DNA of 64,000 nucleotides, from positions 62,001 to 126,000 of the forward strand of contig JAPFFF010000022.1 of assembly GCA_039105265.1 (NCBI GenBank). The letters are read 5' to 3'. Every line of letters begins with the position of its first letter. Within the stretch, counting starts at the first letter, position 1. The translations under genes and the position numbers were made by a program. Source of the stretch: Tritrichomonas musculus (Eukaryota; Parabasalia; Tritrichomonadida; Tritrichomonadidae). The notes under the pieces are model-generated. The model was given only the letters and a program-made list of their open reading frames with translations, was not told the origin of the DNA and ran no database searches. Below are positions 9,842 to 18,800 of this stretch, one piece after another.

Positions 9842-10211
9842 TTTTAATAAAAAACCACTTTTTCATATTTTCTTATTATTTAAAAACAATTTAAACTCAA
9901 ATAACTGCTTATACAACTATATAAGTATCTAATACATGATAATCATTCATTTATTTTGAGTTTATAAACATCTAATATTTGATGCATATTCTCCGCAAAA
10001 AAACTTTTTTTTGAATTTTTGGATGCATAACTAAGTATCAAATATTTACACAAAATTATACATTATAATCTTAATTATACTTTGTAAAAATTGAAAAATA
10101 ATAATAAAAAAAAAAACGATCATTTCCATCTCATTTTTATTTTTATTTTTTTTTTTTTTTTTGGTGAAGTGTTCTCCTTTCCAAACCGACGTTCTCTCCC
10201 CAAACCGTCCC
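9665..10211 (-). repeat. Right arm, 547-bp inverted repeat
   Basis: Covers the 3-prime end of the transposase frame (stop at 9839-9841), the non-coding tail and the transposon tip. It differs from the left arm mainly in the length of the A/T run and in two bases at the tip. Confidence 0.85.
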
Positions 10212-10854
10212 TACTATAATACAAAGTAATTTTTAAAAAGTAAACATTGTTGTTGTTTAGGTTTTTTGTTCAAATATAATTGAAAATGTCACATTGGCAA
10301 AATGCATTATCAGTAAATCATTCAAAAAAGTAGATATTTTAAAAATAGCTTGATTTGATAAGATTCTGCATATCCATAATGTTGGGTTTTTCTTCCCACC
10401 TGCTTATTCCAGCGAAAGTATGAACTTATTTTTCTTCTATAATGAATCTAATTCAAGACCTAAATCTGCAATGCCACGGTCTAGAACTAACTGGGAAGGA
10501 TTGTCTGTTGCTGCTACTGATGACAGAACTTCGATAAATCTCTGATTCGATTAGGAAATTTTTTTCCCGTTCTGACTTTTAGTGGAGGGAAATGGATTTG
10601 TAAAACCTTGATTCATCTCTGATGAAGTAAAATTTACGCTACTTGGAGCAGAAAAATACTTGAAAGGAAAAAATACGAGTTTTCTCCGCAAGCCCTTAAT
10701 ATTAGTCGGTTACTTGCAATGCAAAAATCAATATTGTAACTAATGCCATATAAAATACAAGTTATTCTTATTGCAATATAATGTACTCCTTATTCCCTTC
10801 CGATTATAACCTTAATCACTTACTTTTGTTTAATCTCATAAGATATCAGATTTG

Positions 10855-11012
10855 AAAAAAAACTCGAGTAACTGTAACGAAATATAAACCAAAATGTTCG
10901 GGACAATGACTACATTCCAAATAAACCAACTAGGTAATATTTTAAAAATTCCTTTGACTTCGTTATTTTTTGAAATCATTCGAAAAAATATTACCGTTAC
11001 TCGAGTTTTTTT
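10855..11012. repeat. Small fold-back sequence
   Basis: AAAAAACTCGAGTAAC near 10857-10872 is repeated inverted as GTTACTCGAGTTTTTT at 10995-11010, enclosing about 120 bp. It could be a MITE or a chance palindrome of A/T-rich DNA; no clear target duplication was found. Confidence 0.4.
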
Positions 11013-11628
11013 GTCTCATATCTTTCAAATATTCAAATATTTTATATGCAATACGCAATATGCAAATTACAAGTCAATAATTGTTCATTGGTTCATATGT
11101 TCATATTTTTTTTATCTTGTTGGATATATGCTGTAACAATTAAGAGCTACTGGATATTCGTTTCGAAAGATTGCCATTAGCAACAAAAGTTGAAATTTCT
11201 TCTTGCTCATTTGTTTCATTTTCTATATTTGGATATTCGTTTATCTCGGTAGTATAAACATTAACATACATTAGGTGGCCTCTATGGTTCGAAATGATAT
11301 CATCAGTAATACCATAGTTATTGACGTCTGTAAAATTCTATAATGATATTGGGGCGTTTGCATTTGTTTTAAATAATTTCTATAGATTCCTAGGATTAGA
11401 TACTGTTTTAACGTCTATCTAAATCCAAAAAAATTGCTTTAATTCATTCAATCTTCTTTTTTCTCCACTAAAGTTACCGCTATTATCATAAAAGAATTTC
11501 TTTAGATGAAACATAGGAGTCACAGTAAGAGACTTAAGTGATTCAGTAAAAATATCCCTAAATTTCACTAGTGGTAGGCGTAAGGGGGATTTTTAACTGA
11601 AAGTTGAAAAACACTCTTTTTACATATT

Positions 11629-11870
11629 AATATTTAACTGCATCTTTTAATAAAATTGATTCATAACTTTCATCAATTTCAGTAATATCTTCTGTTTCAT
11701 TAATGCTTGTACATTGAAACGTTTCAAAAATTTCCTCTTCCTCTTCTTCTTGTATAGAAATATCATTTTCTAATTATTTTTTCTTTTGGCTATCAAACTT
11801 CCTTATCATGATGCTGGCTATTTTTCTCAGGCATTCCCTTCTATGGAAAAATACCGAAAAAAGCAGCTTT
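11629..11870 (-). pseudogene. Decayed acidic C-terminus, probably of a pogo-type transposase
   Basis: Read on the minus strand, the sequence gives RECLRKIASIMIRKF, then a run of Glu and FETFQCTSINETEDITEIDE, ending at a stop near 11629. At least one in-frame stop interrupts it. Acidic tails of this sort end pogo-type transposases such as the one at 656-2488, but the catalytic part is not recognisable, so the family is tentative. Confidence 0.3.
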
Positions 11871-12585
11871 TAATACATCTAATCAGGATTGTTGATCGAT
11901 GATATTATTTATAGTCCAATAATATCGATAAAAATTTGTTCGATAACCAATAATTATCGATAAATACGTTAAGCCAACCCGCCGATATTGGGTCACTATC
12001 GGACGGTTACGGTTCGATATTCTCCAATATTTTATAATTAAATTTCCATATAGTTTTGAGATAAACCCCCCTACCAAAAGAAATACCACCTACCATTTTT
12101 ATTGAAAATATTGAATGGTTTATAATTTTCTAAAACAAAGCACATATCGAGATATTGAAAATGGACTACACCCTTAATAGATTTTTTCAAAAAGTGGAAT
12201 GAAATACTATAATTCAATGAATTAATTCAAAATAAAAAATACTAAAAATATAAAATTTCTTTTTGTTTGTAACAAGAAATGTTTAAATAAATGATTTTAA
12301 ATATTTTGTCTTTTAATATAAAGTATTTTTTCAAAAAATATTTATTTAGCGTGAAATCATCAAATATGACAATTTATAAAATAAATCGCTAGACAATCAA
12401 AACATCGATAATATTTATTTTTCCCCTTCATATCAAAATATTTTAAAATAAAACCCAAAAATTATGAGGAAGTGTCATAAATTCATCTGGAATCAGTGGT
12501 TTTTCTTCTAATATTGACCTAATATAAGATCTTTATGAATGATCAATTATTAAATCCAGAGAATTTATGATTTTTTGACGATTTC

Positions 12586-12614
12586 TGACTTTATGAATAC
12601 ATTTTGCATATTAT
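12586..12614 (+). repeat. 29-bp direct repeat, copy 1
   Basis: TGACTTTATGAATACATTTT and the nine following bases are repeated exactly at 12661-12689. The second copy ends about 16 bp before recognisable P2 core sequence begins, so the repeat may mark how the foreign segment joined the element. Confidence 0.75.
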
Positions 12615-12660
12615 GGAAATTTGAAAGAGCCAATTCAGCGTAAATGCTATTTCTCTGTAA

Positions 12661-12689
12661 TGACTTTATGAATACATTTTGCATATTAT
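12661..12689 (+). repeat. 29-bp direct repeat, copy 2
   Basis: Exact second copy of 12586-12614, directly before the P2 core boundary at 12706. Confidence 0.75.
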
Positions 12690-12705
12690 AATTCCGCATA
12701 CAGCA

Positions 12706-12873
12706 AGAATCAACAAAAAGCTAAAAGGATGGAGACCAGCATTAAAATACCTCTACGATAATGATGATGTTGTTGACGGAGTACTAAAAGAGATAAATCA
12801 CTTTATTGAACAACTAAAGAAATTCAACGGTCCTATTGAATTAATTGCTGAACTTGAAGAACTCATTTATTAA
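12706..12873 (+). CDS. Partial copy of the P2 68-aa gene
   Basis: Encodes the same residues as the complete 68-aa gene at 24749-24955, from RINKKLKGWRPALKYLYDND to the end. Part of the decayed left side of P2. Confidence 0.55.
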   Translation, partial: RINKKLKGWRPALKYLYDNDDVVDGVLKEINHFIEQLKKFNGPIELIAELEELIY

Positions 12874-12901
12874 AAAGATATCTGAAGTGTCTTCAATGAC
12901 G

Positions 12902-12913
12902 TTTTTATTTTTG
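12902..12913 (+). promoter_or_regulatory. T-rich upstream motif (TTTTTATTTTTG)
   Basis: Lies about 30 bp before the ATG at 12944. The same motif recurs upstream of many genes in P1-P4 and may be the shared promoter of these elements. Function is inferred from recurrence only. Confidence 0.4.
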
Positions 12914-12943
12914 TTTTTTGTTTTTTAATTTCACTCTAAAGAT

Positions 12944-13402
12944 ATGTCAACACCAAAAGTTTATGATTACATCAATTCACTTATTGATATGCTAGATGAA
13001 TCAGAGAAGTTCAAACAATGTGATTTCTCAATTCTGTGTGATAGATATCCAATACCAAGTGGAAAGGCTGCATATAAATCTAAAGTGATATACATATCAT
13101 TGAAGAACAAAGATAATGAATTCAAACGATTATATTATGATAAGATTGTTGAACTCGGGCTCGAATATATAACATTAACATCAAATGTTAAAAGAAGAAT
13201 ATCAACAACATCTATTGAGTTCTTCGTTGAAGGTTCAAATAAAGAGCAATCATTTAAAGAATACAAGTATTATAATTACAGTATCAGAAAGGCAACAGAT
13301 AAGAAAACAAAAGAACTCATAGAACAAATGAGACAAAAATATAATATCAATACACCACAACTGTTTGTTGGTGTTCAACAACAAATTGTATTAGATGAAT
13401 GA
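12944..13402 (+). CDS. Conserved Polinton protein, 152 aa, unknown role
   Basis: Homologous to the 149-aa P3 protein at 54591-55040: both start with a PKVY.Y.N.LI.ML pattern, share the block QCDFSILC.. or NCDFSILC.. and end with a glutamine-rich tip. No known motif is seen; it is probably a compact alpha/beta protein. In both elements it is convergent with the packaging ATPase gene and overlaps its end by about 11-12 bp, and in both it lies next to a terminal region. That fixed pairing suggests a role with packaging or virion assembly (inference). Confidence 0.7.
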   Translation: MSTPKVYDYINSLIDMLDESEKFKQCDFSILCDRYPIPSGKAAYKSKVIYISLKNKDNEFKRLYYDKIVELGLEYITLTSNVKRRISTTSIEFFVEGSNKEQSFKEYKYYNYSIRKATDKKTKELIEQMRQKYNINTPQLFVGVQQQIVLDE

Positions 13403-14293
13403 AAGTTTATTAGTTCGAACATTGATTAAAACGAATTGATGTGCTTTCATTGTTCTGTATCGATTCCATAGCTCTTCGAAATCTGTTGGAAATGGAACTT
13501 GTTGATATATGTAGCCGAGTTTCTGTCGTGAATAACCACTGAAGATGAAGAATGATGTTGCATTATTTTTCCATTCTGTTGTTAAAGCTTTGAAGAACTG
13601 GATGTTAACGAATATGATTAGATTCTTGTGTCGAAGCTGACTAATGGTATTGATAAAATAGGATGATTTAATTAGTTTCGATTTCAAGAAGTCTTCACAA
13701 AGAATGATAGTATTTAGCGGTTTATTCGGTTGACCTAGTTTATTGATATGAAGAAACTCAAACATATCGTTTAACTTCTTTTCATCGATTACTTTTTTTG
13801 GTGTTGATGAATATTTGTTATACAATTCTTTATATAAATCAAGTTGTTTAAGATATTCTTCAGCATTGTTGTCAGCAACAGTTTTTATTGGTAGCTGTAT
13901 CAATTCGCGTTGGCTTTCGAATGTTGCATCATTGATTGTTCCGTTTCGTGATACATAAACAATTAAATGAAAGCCAGCGTTCTTCATTCGAGACATTTGA
14001 ATAACATCTCGTAGCATTATATGACTCTTTCCTTTACCTTGTTGACCAACGAGTATGTTCAATGAATTGTAATATGAATAGATACCGTTTGCGATTGGTC
14101 TGATTGATTCGTTTTTTATTTTTGATTCATTGCGTTGATATGCTTTGTTCATCTCATCATCAATATTAAATGTCTTTTCATTAACTGTTGGCTTGAATGA
14201 TTCATATTCAAATGCAAAACTCATTTGGTCATCATCATAATCAGAACCACTAGAGAATAAAATCTCATTATAATTAAACTGAGTGGGTTTCAT
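13391..14293 (-). CDS. P2 packaging ATPase (A32/FtsK-HerA type)
   Basis: Predicted DNA-packaging ATPase of the Polinton virion module. A Walker A motif reads NILVGQQGKGKSHIMLRD at about residues 80-97, and a Walker B-like strand NTIILCEDF comes about 115 residues later. Length (about 300 aa) matches the P3 copy. The start at 14293 (MKPTQFNYNEI) aligns with the P3 start MIPTRFNYKEI; an ATG four codons upstream is also open. The first 50 residues are acidic and serine-rich and precede the ATPase fold. Confidence 0.8.
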   Translation of the reverse strand: MKPTQFNYNEILFSSGSDYDDDQMSFAFEYESFKPTVNEKTFNIDDEMNKAYQRNESKIKNESIRPIANGIYSYYNSLNILVGQQGKGKSHIMLRDVIQMSRMKNAGFHLIVYVSRNGTINDATFESQRELIQLPIKTVADNNAEEYLKQLDLYKELYNKYSSTPKKVIDEKKLNDMFEFLHINKLGQPNKPLNTIILCEDFLKSKLIKSSYFINTISQLRHKNLIIFVNIQFFKALTTEWKNNATSFFIFSGYSRQKLGYIYQQVPFPTDFEELWNRYRTMKAHQFVLINVRTNKLSFI

Positions 14294-14329
14294 GAAACGT
14301 TTCATTTCTTTAGTTTTCGTTAAAGCTCT

Positions 14330-14461
14330 TCATGAATACATTTTTGTTCTTATCTCTTCACTGAGTTCTGGTTCTTTTTCAGGTATCATTAATGATACTT
14401 CAACAATCTTCACTAAAAATAAACCTGTCAGTAATGAAACAACTAATATTTCATATATCAT
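14330..14461 (-). CDS. Small single-pass membrane protein, 43 aa
   Basis: A short minus-strand frame starting MIYEILVVSLLTGLFLVKIV: about 20 hydrophobic residues, then an acidic/basic tail with PEKEPELSEEIRTKMYS. P3 has a counterpart of 39 aa at 53551-53670 with the same plan and a matching tail (PELTEEMRAKLYS). In both elements it sits between the ATPase gene and the 180-200-aa gene. Conservation of position and tail argues that it is real in spite of its size. It is probably a virion or host-membrane protein; function unknown. Confidence 0.65.
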   Translation of the reverse strand: MIYEILVVSLLTGLFLVKIVEVSLMIPEKEPELSEEIRTKMYS

Positions 14462-14471
14462 TTATTAGTCT

Positions 14472-15041
14472 TTAAATACATGTTTTCAATGAAATGTTGT
14501 GTCTAATGAGTTCTGTATAAATGCTATTATATTTGTATTTCAAGTCATTTGATTCATTATTTTTGTACACCAATATCCTATCAATCAAAAGATATTTGGA
14601 ACGAGAAACACAACCATTACACGAACAATCATCATTGACAATCAATTCAACTTTATCAGCTTGTGTTAGTAATTTGATGAGTTCCATTAATGTATTTGAA
14701 TGACAAATTAATAAATCATTGACTTTTATTGGGTTTGTTTCATAGATTGATAACAATATCTCAAGGAATTTGTTTTTGGTTTCAAGTTCTGTTATATCAG
14801 CACCAATATAACTGATACCTCTTTCTAGTGAAACGCTGTTTGTTGGTTGTGGTGATTGATATACTCCACTCATCTGAGGTATAGTAAAATTTGTGGCTTG
14901 AGATGTTTGAGGTAATGGTTGAACTGATGGATATTCAACTGGTTGTGGTTGCTTTGGTTTGATGTTTATATTAATACTGGTTGATTGTTCCTGCTTAACT
15001 GATGCATCGTTTTCTGACGATAATATACGAGCTTTATTCAT
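14472..15041 (-). CDS. Conserved Polinton protein (about 189 aa), unknown role
   Basis: Homologous to the P3 protein at 52973-53515. Both begin with ARILSSEND followed by a Gln/Pro-rich low-complexity region, then share MKNKFLE-type helices, CHSN.LMELIK.LT.ADKVEL and a Cys-containing loop (DDCSCNGC here, EEGCTGC in P3), which may bind a metal or form disulphides. The start at 15041 is chosen because it aligns with P3; the open frame extends 12 codons upstream. A T-rich motif lies just upstream on the minus strand. Confidence 0.65.
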   Translation of the reverse strand: MNKARILSSENDASVKQEQSTSININIKPKQPQPVEYPSVQPLPQTSQATNFTIPQMSGVYQSPQPTNSVSLERGISYIGADITELETKNKFLEILLSIYETNPIKVNDLLICHSNTLMELIKLLTQADKVELIVNDDCSCNGCVSRSKYLLIDRILVYKNNESNDLKYKYNSIYTELIRHNISLKTCI

Positions 15042-15104
15042 ATTAAAGTTATTCGTTTTAGGTAAAAATAAAACCAATCAATGATGAGTCATTCAATGAT
15101 TCAT

Positions 15105-15350
15105 TTACAAAGTCAACTGTTCAGCTGATTTGATACGTTCATCAATAGCTCTTAATTGTATTTTGATTGATTCAATATCATTAAATAGTTGTTTATATAT
15201 CGACAATATGTGAATCATCTTATCAAACTTTCCGTTTAATGCATCATCTTCAGAATTCATACATTCATTGAATATCTTGTCTTTAACTATTCGAAACTGA
15301 GCGTGTAAAGATGATGTATCACAACTCAAACCTTTAATTGCACTATTCAT
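15105..15350 (-). CDS. Small coiled-coil protein, 81 aa
   Basis: Charged helical protein with heptad-like spacing (FDKMIHILSIYKQLFNDIESIKIQLRAIDERI). I see no counterpart in P3. A TTTATTTTTGG motif lies directly upstream (15357-15367, minus strand), supporting it as a real gene. Unknown function. Confidence 0.5.
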   Translation of the reverse strand: MNSAIKGLSCDTSSLHAQFRIVKDKIFNECMNSEDDALNGKFDKMIHILSIYKQLFNDIESIKIQLRAIDERIKSAEQLTL

Positions 15351-15356
15351 TTTAAA

Positions 15357-15367
15357 CCAAAAATAAA
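15357..15367 (-). promoter_or_regulatory. T-rich upstream motif (TTTATTTTTGG)
   Basis: On the minus strand it lies 7 bp before the start of the 81-aa gene. Same motif as before other genes of these elements. Confidence 0.4.
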
Positions 15368-15388
15368 CAAATTAATTAAATGATATTT

Positions 15389-15739
15389 TTATTTTTTGTT
15401 GTTCTTAAATGCCAACAATCTATTAATCATATATGATGATACATTTAACTTCAATTTTTCCTTCAATAAGTTTTGTGTATATGAACACCTTTTGTGTCCT
15501 GGCAACTTATTTATATCATTCATTACTTTATCATCAAGGAATTCTAAAACTTTTTCACGTTCATCCTTGTTCAAGAACTTTGATGAATTGAATATTGAAC
15601 GCGTTCTTTTATGGTTTGCTTCTGTATTTGTTTCTTCATTTGTTTCTTCTTCTTCACTTACTTCTTGTTTTGATTCTAATATCAAAAGTAATTTATGTAT
15701 TTCTTCAATGTGTTTTATTATTTCTCTTAACTCAGACAT
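15389..15739 (-). CDS. Conserved small protein, 116 aa, coiled coil plus basic helical domain
   Basis: Related to the P3 protein at 39481-39780. Both have an N-terminal leucine-rich helix (MSE..EI...I.EI..LL), an acidic or Lys-rich linker, then a shared helical block with LPGHKR.SY or LPKHKQISY and LKEK..LN.S.YM...L. The second half looks like a small DNA-binding domain, but I cannot name it. It lies divergent from polymerase B in P2. Confidence 0.6.
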   Translation of the reverse strand: MSELREIIKHIEEIHKLLLILESKQEVSEEEETNEETNTEANHKRTRSIFNSSKFLNKDEREKVLEFLDDKVMNDINKLPGHKRCSYTQNLLKEKLKLNVSSYMINRLLAFKNNKK

Positions 15740-15831
15740 TTCAATGAAATAAAAAACTCGAAATATTTTTTATTTTTTGATTTAACATTTTTTCAAAATT
15801 CAAATAATTTGATTTTTTAATTATATCATAA

Positions 15832-18800
15832 ATGAGTTCTCGTTATTACTATAGAAAAGATACCAAATCATTTGTTATTGAACAAATCAGGTATATCAAT
15901 AATGAGCTTCAATTAAAACCTCGCTTATCAACATCTAAACCTAGTGATTATGATGTTAAACATTTCAAGTCAATCTTAGAAAACTATCTAACTTCATTCG
16001 GTTTTAGAGAACATGAAGGCAATGGAATCAATGATACAACAATATTAGATTTCGTTAATAGAATGAAAAGAGAAGCAGAAGAACAAGAAGAAGAGGAGGA
16101 AGAGGAACAATTTGAAGAAGAAGAACAAGATGATGAACAAAAACTAAAACAAAAACAAATCGAGGACAATATTATAATAGCTCATGATGCACTCAACAAA
16201 GCCCTTCAATTAATTAAATCTGAAAATATATTATTGAGACCATTACCACCAAAGACAAACAAACAACCTCAACGATATGAAGACATCAGATTTAACAATG
16301 AAAATGCTGAATTAATTGAATACATCAAAAAGTTTGGCTATAAAGGTGTTCATTCAAAACATGATACATATTTCATAATCAATCAACCTGAGAACTTTGA
16401 TGAAGCAGTAGAAGCATGCAGTCATTTTATTGACCAGTTCCCAAACGATAGTGAAAAGGTTGAACGATTAGATGAAGACAGTAAAGAACCGATTAAAATA
16501 TATTACAAAAACGGTGTATCATCAATTGAAGACATTAATGAATATTTGACTGAAACAGTATTTAAACAAGAAGTGAAACCGTTCAAAATATATTTTCAAT
16601 TGACTGGTATATTTGAAATACCACCAAAGAATGAAAGTGAAAGATATACATATGAAGCAAGCGATATCAAATGGAAGAACTATAAAGCATCAATTCCGAT
16701 AATCGTTAGAGAGAGTAAAGATGTTGACAAAGTTAAACTGTATATTGAATCAAAAATACATGAATATGAAACCACTACTTCAAACATCAAATTGTGTATT
16801 GTTTGGTCAGTATCGTTTACAATCTCACGAGTTGTTAAGATAACAGGAAAGATTGATGGATTACCAAAAGAGTTCATTAAAAATAAATATATCATTATTG
16901 ATAACGTTGATGATTGTTTGTGTTGGTATCGTTTCCTTGCTTGTTGTTTGAATAAAGAATTAATGAAAAAACCTTTTACAATCTCTGACAGAACAGCAGC
17001 AGCAAAGAAAATATTATGTGATGAACACGGTTTGAGTTATACAAAGAAGCCTTCAAAAGCAGCAAAACAATTAATCAACACCTTCAAAGGAATCACAATT
17101 GAAGAAATGAAAGAATCAGCGAAGAATCATAACATCAATGTCAACATTTATGAATACAACCAAACTGAAACAGATAAAAAAGGCTTTTTCGATTTACAAG
17201 ACCAATGGCATAACACAGACGAATCAAACAAAACGTTTTCAGCTCTCTTGTATTCAAAGGATAAGATACTTCACATCATGTATATCATCAATGCTGAAGC
17301 ATTAACAAATATTCATATATGCCCTCATTGTGGTTCATACATTCACAAAGGTCATGAACATATGGATAGATTCAACAGACATGTAGATAAATGTGATGGT
17401 AAATTCAAAAAGGATTTCATACCTTCACGAGAAGCTTTACCATATTGTCCACACATTTTAAACAATCCTGTTTATTTGTATTGTCTTTCATATGAACTTG
17501 AATGGAAGCCAACAATTCATTATATCACTTATGATTTTGAAACAATGGAGCAAAAGATTGAAAAGAAAGTCAGTGATAAATCAGTTATCAATTCTCGATT
17601 GATTCCTTTGAGTGTTTCATCATGTGTGAAGCTTGATAAAGGTTTGATAACAAAGAACTTTGATATAAGAACAAATGAATTCATAGCTAATTGGATTGAA
17701 TGGTTATTTGTTGTTGGCTGTGATGTGTATGTTGATAAATTGAATCATTTGAAGAGCTTTATTAAAGATAAATCGGAAGAAGAACTCAATAAAATAGATA
17801 CATCATTGAAAACAATAACAGTGTTCGGTTTTAATTCATCACGATTTGATTCAAATCTATTCAAAGAGCAATTGATTAAAAATCATTGGTCTATCGATAG
17901 CGGAATGATTGGAACTGCTATATCACTGAAACAATTCATATTGAAATCATCAAAGTATCCCATTCGATTACGATTCATTGACGCACAAGCATTTGTTGCT
18001 GGAGGAACACTCAAACAATTTGGAATCGATTTTGGTGGTATATCTAACAGTTCGAAAGGTGTCTTTCCTTATGAAGCAATCAACATTGATAATTATAATG
18101 AAGTGTTGTCAAAGAGTGAACCGTTCAAATATGAGGACTTCTACAGTTATCTCAATCAAAAGAATCCATTAACAAAAGCTGATTATGAAGAGTATTTGAT
18201 TGATTCAAAGAGGTTTGCAACTCGTTGGGATTATTTGTTATCATACAATGACAATGATGTTGAAATGATGATTAAACCGATTGATAATCTTATTCAAATG
18301 AATGCTGAATATAAAGTTGATTTAATTAGCAATCTTTCATTGTCAAAGAACGCATCATGTATCAAATATGCTCTTGCTTATAAAGATTTCAATCCGAAGA
18401 ACGACTATGAAATCATAAACAAATCAAATACATTTAAACCAACAATGAAATGGTGGTTAAATAAATGTGATAACTATCGAAAGCAAGACATGAAACACAA
18501 TTTTTGCTCGAAAAAAGGCGATTCATCGCTTCAATCCAATCAAAATCAACGTGATATATCAAAATGTGTTAGTGAAAAGGATTTTGATGCATTCATGAAA
18601 TTGTATGAATCAAATGAAACAGGTAAATGTCATTTATGTGGTGAACACTTCACTCATACCAACAAACCAACTCTTGACCGAATAGATAACAACAAAGGAC
18701 ATCAGATTGATAACTGTTTGTTGGCTTGTGCTGAATGTAATCGTTTGAGACAACGTGATGACGACAAGATAACAAGAACCAAAATACAATTGAAGAAATT

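Larger units (their letters stand above)
7764..10211 (+). mobile_element. Fold-back pogo/Tc1-like transposon, defective
   Basis: Flanked by TA (7762-7763 and 10212-10213). The tips read GGATCGGTTTGGGG on the left and, inverted, GGGACGGTTTGGGG on the right, with a repeated CGGTTTGG block that is probably the transposase site. The inverted ends are about 550 bp long and include the last part of the transposase gene, so the left arm is an inverted copy of the right end. The two arms are nearly identical. The transposase between them is broken. Confidence 0.8.
10214..12690. other. Decayed A+T-rich stretch inside P2
   Basis: No intact gene. Coding-like scraps occur at about 10390-10700 (+), where a frame includes SRTNWEGLSVAATDDRTSIN, and at 11629-11870 (-). 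There is a small fold-back at 10855-11012, a cluster of TATCGA/GATA-like words at 11890-12160 and a 29-bp direct repeat near the right edge. This looks like old host or transposon sequence and bears no resemblance to Polinton genes. Confidence 0.5.
12706..12977 (+). repeat. 272-bp inverted duplication, left copy
   Basis: Nearly identical (one difference noticed) to the reverse complement of 24645-24916. It holds most of the small 68-aa gene and the first codons of the 152-aa gene. The right copy sits just inside the right TIR, so one element end was copied onto the other before the left side was separated from its TIR. Confidence 0.85.

Noticed and set aside
10894-11136. 80-codon plus-strand frame in the A+T-rich part of P2
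   Set aside because: Phe/Ile-rich low-complexity translation that crosses the small fold-back; no protein-like pattern.
11572-12090. Possible TIR pair (GGTAGGCGTAAGGGGG / GGTAGGGGGGTTT)
   Set aside because: The match is short and needs gaps, there is no clear target duplication, and the enclosed coding remnant is too decayed to support an element boundary.
11890-12160. Cluster of TATCGA/GATA-like words as a regulatory array
   Set aside because: Spacing and orientation are irregular and the sequence is A/T-biased with no gene beside it; chance or an old repeat is sufficient.
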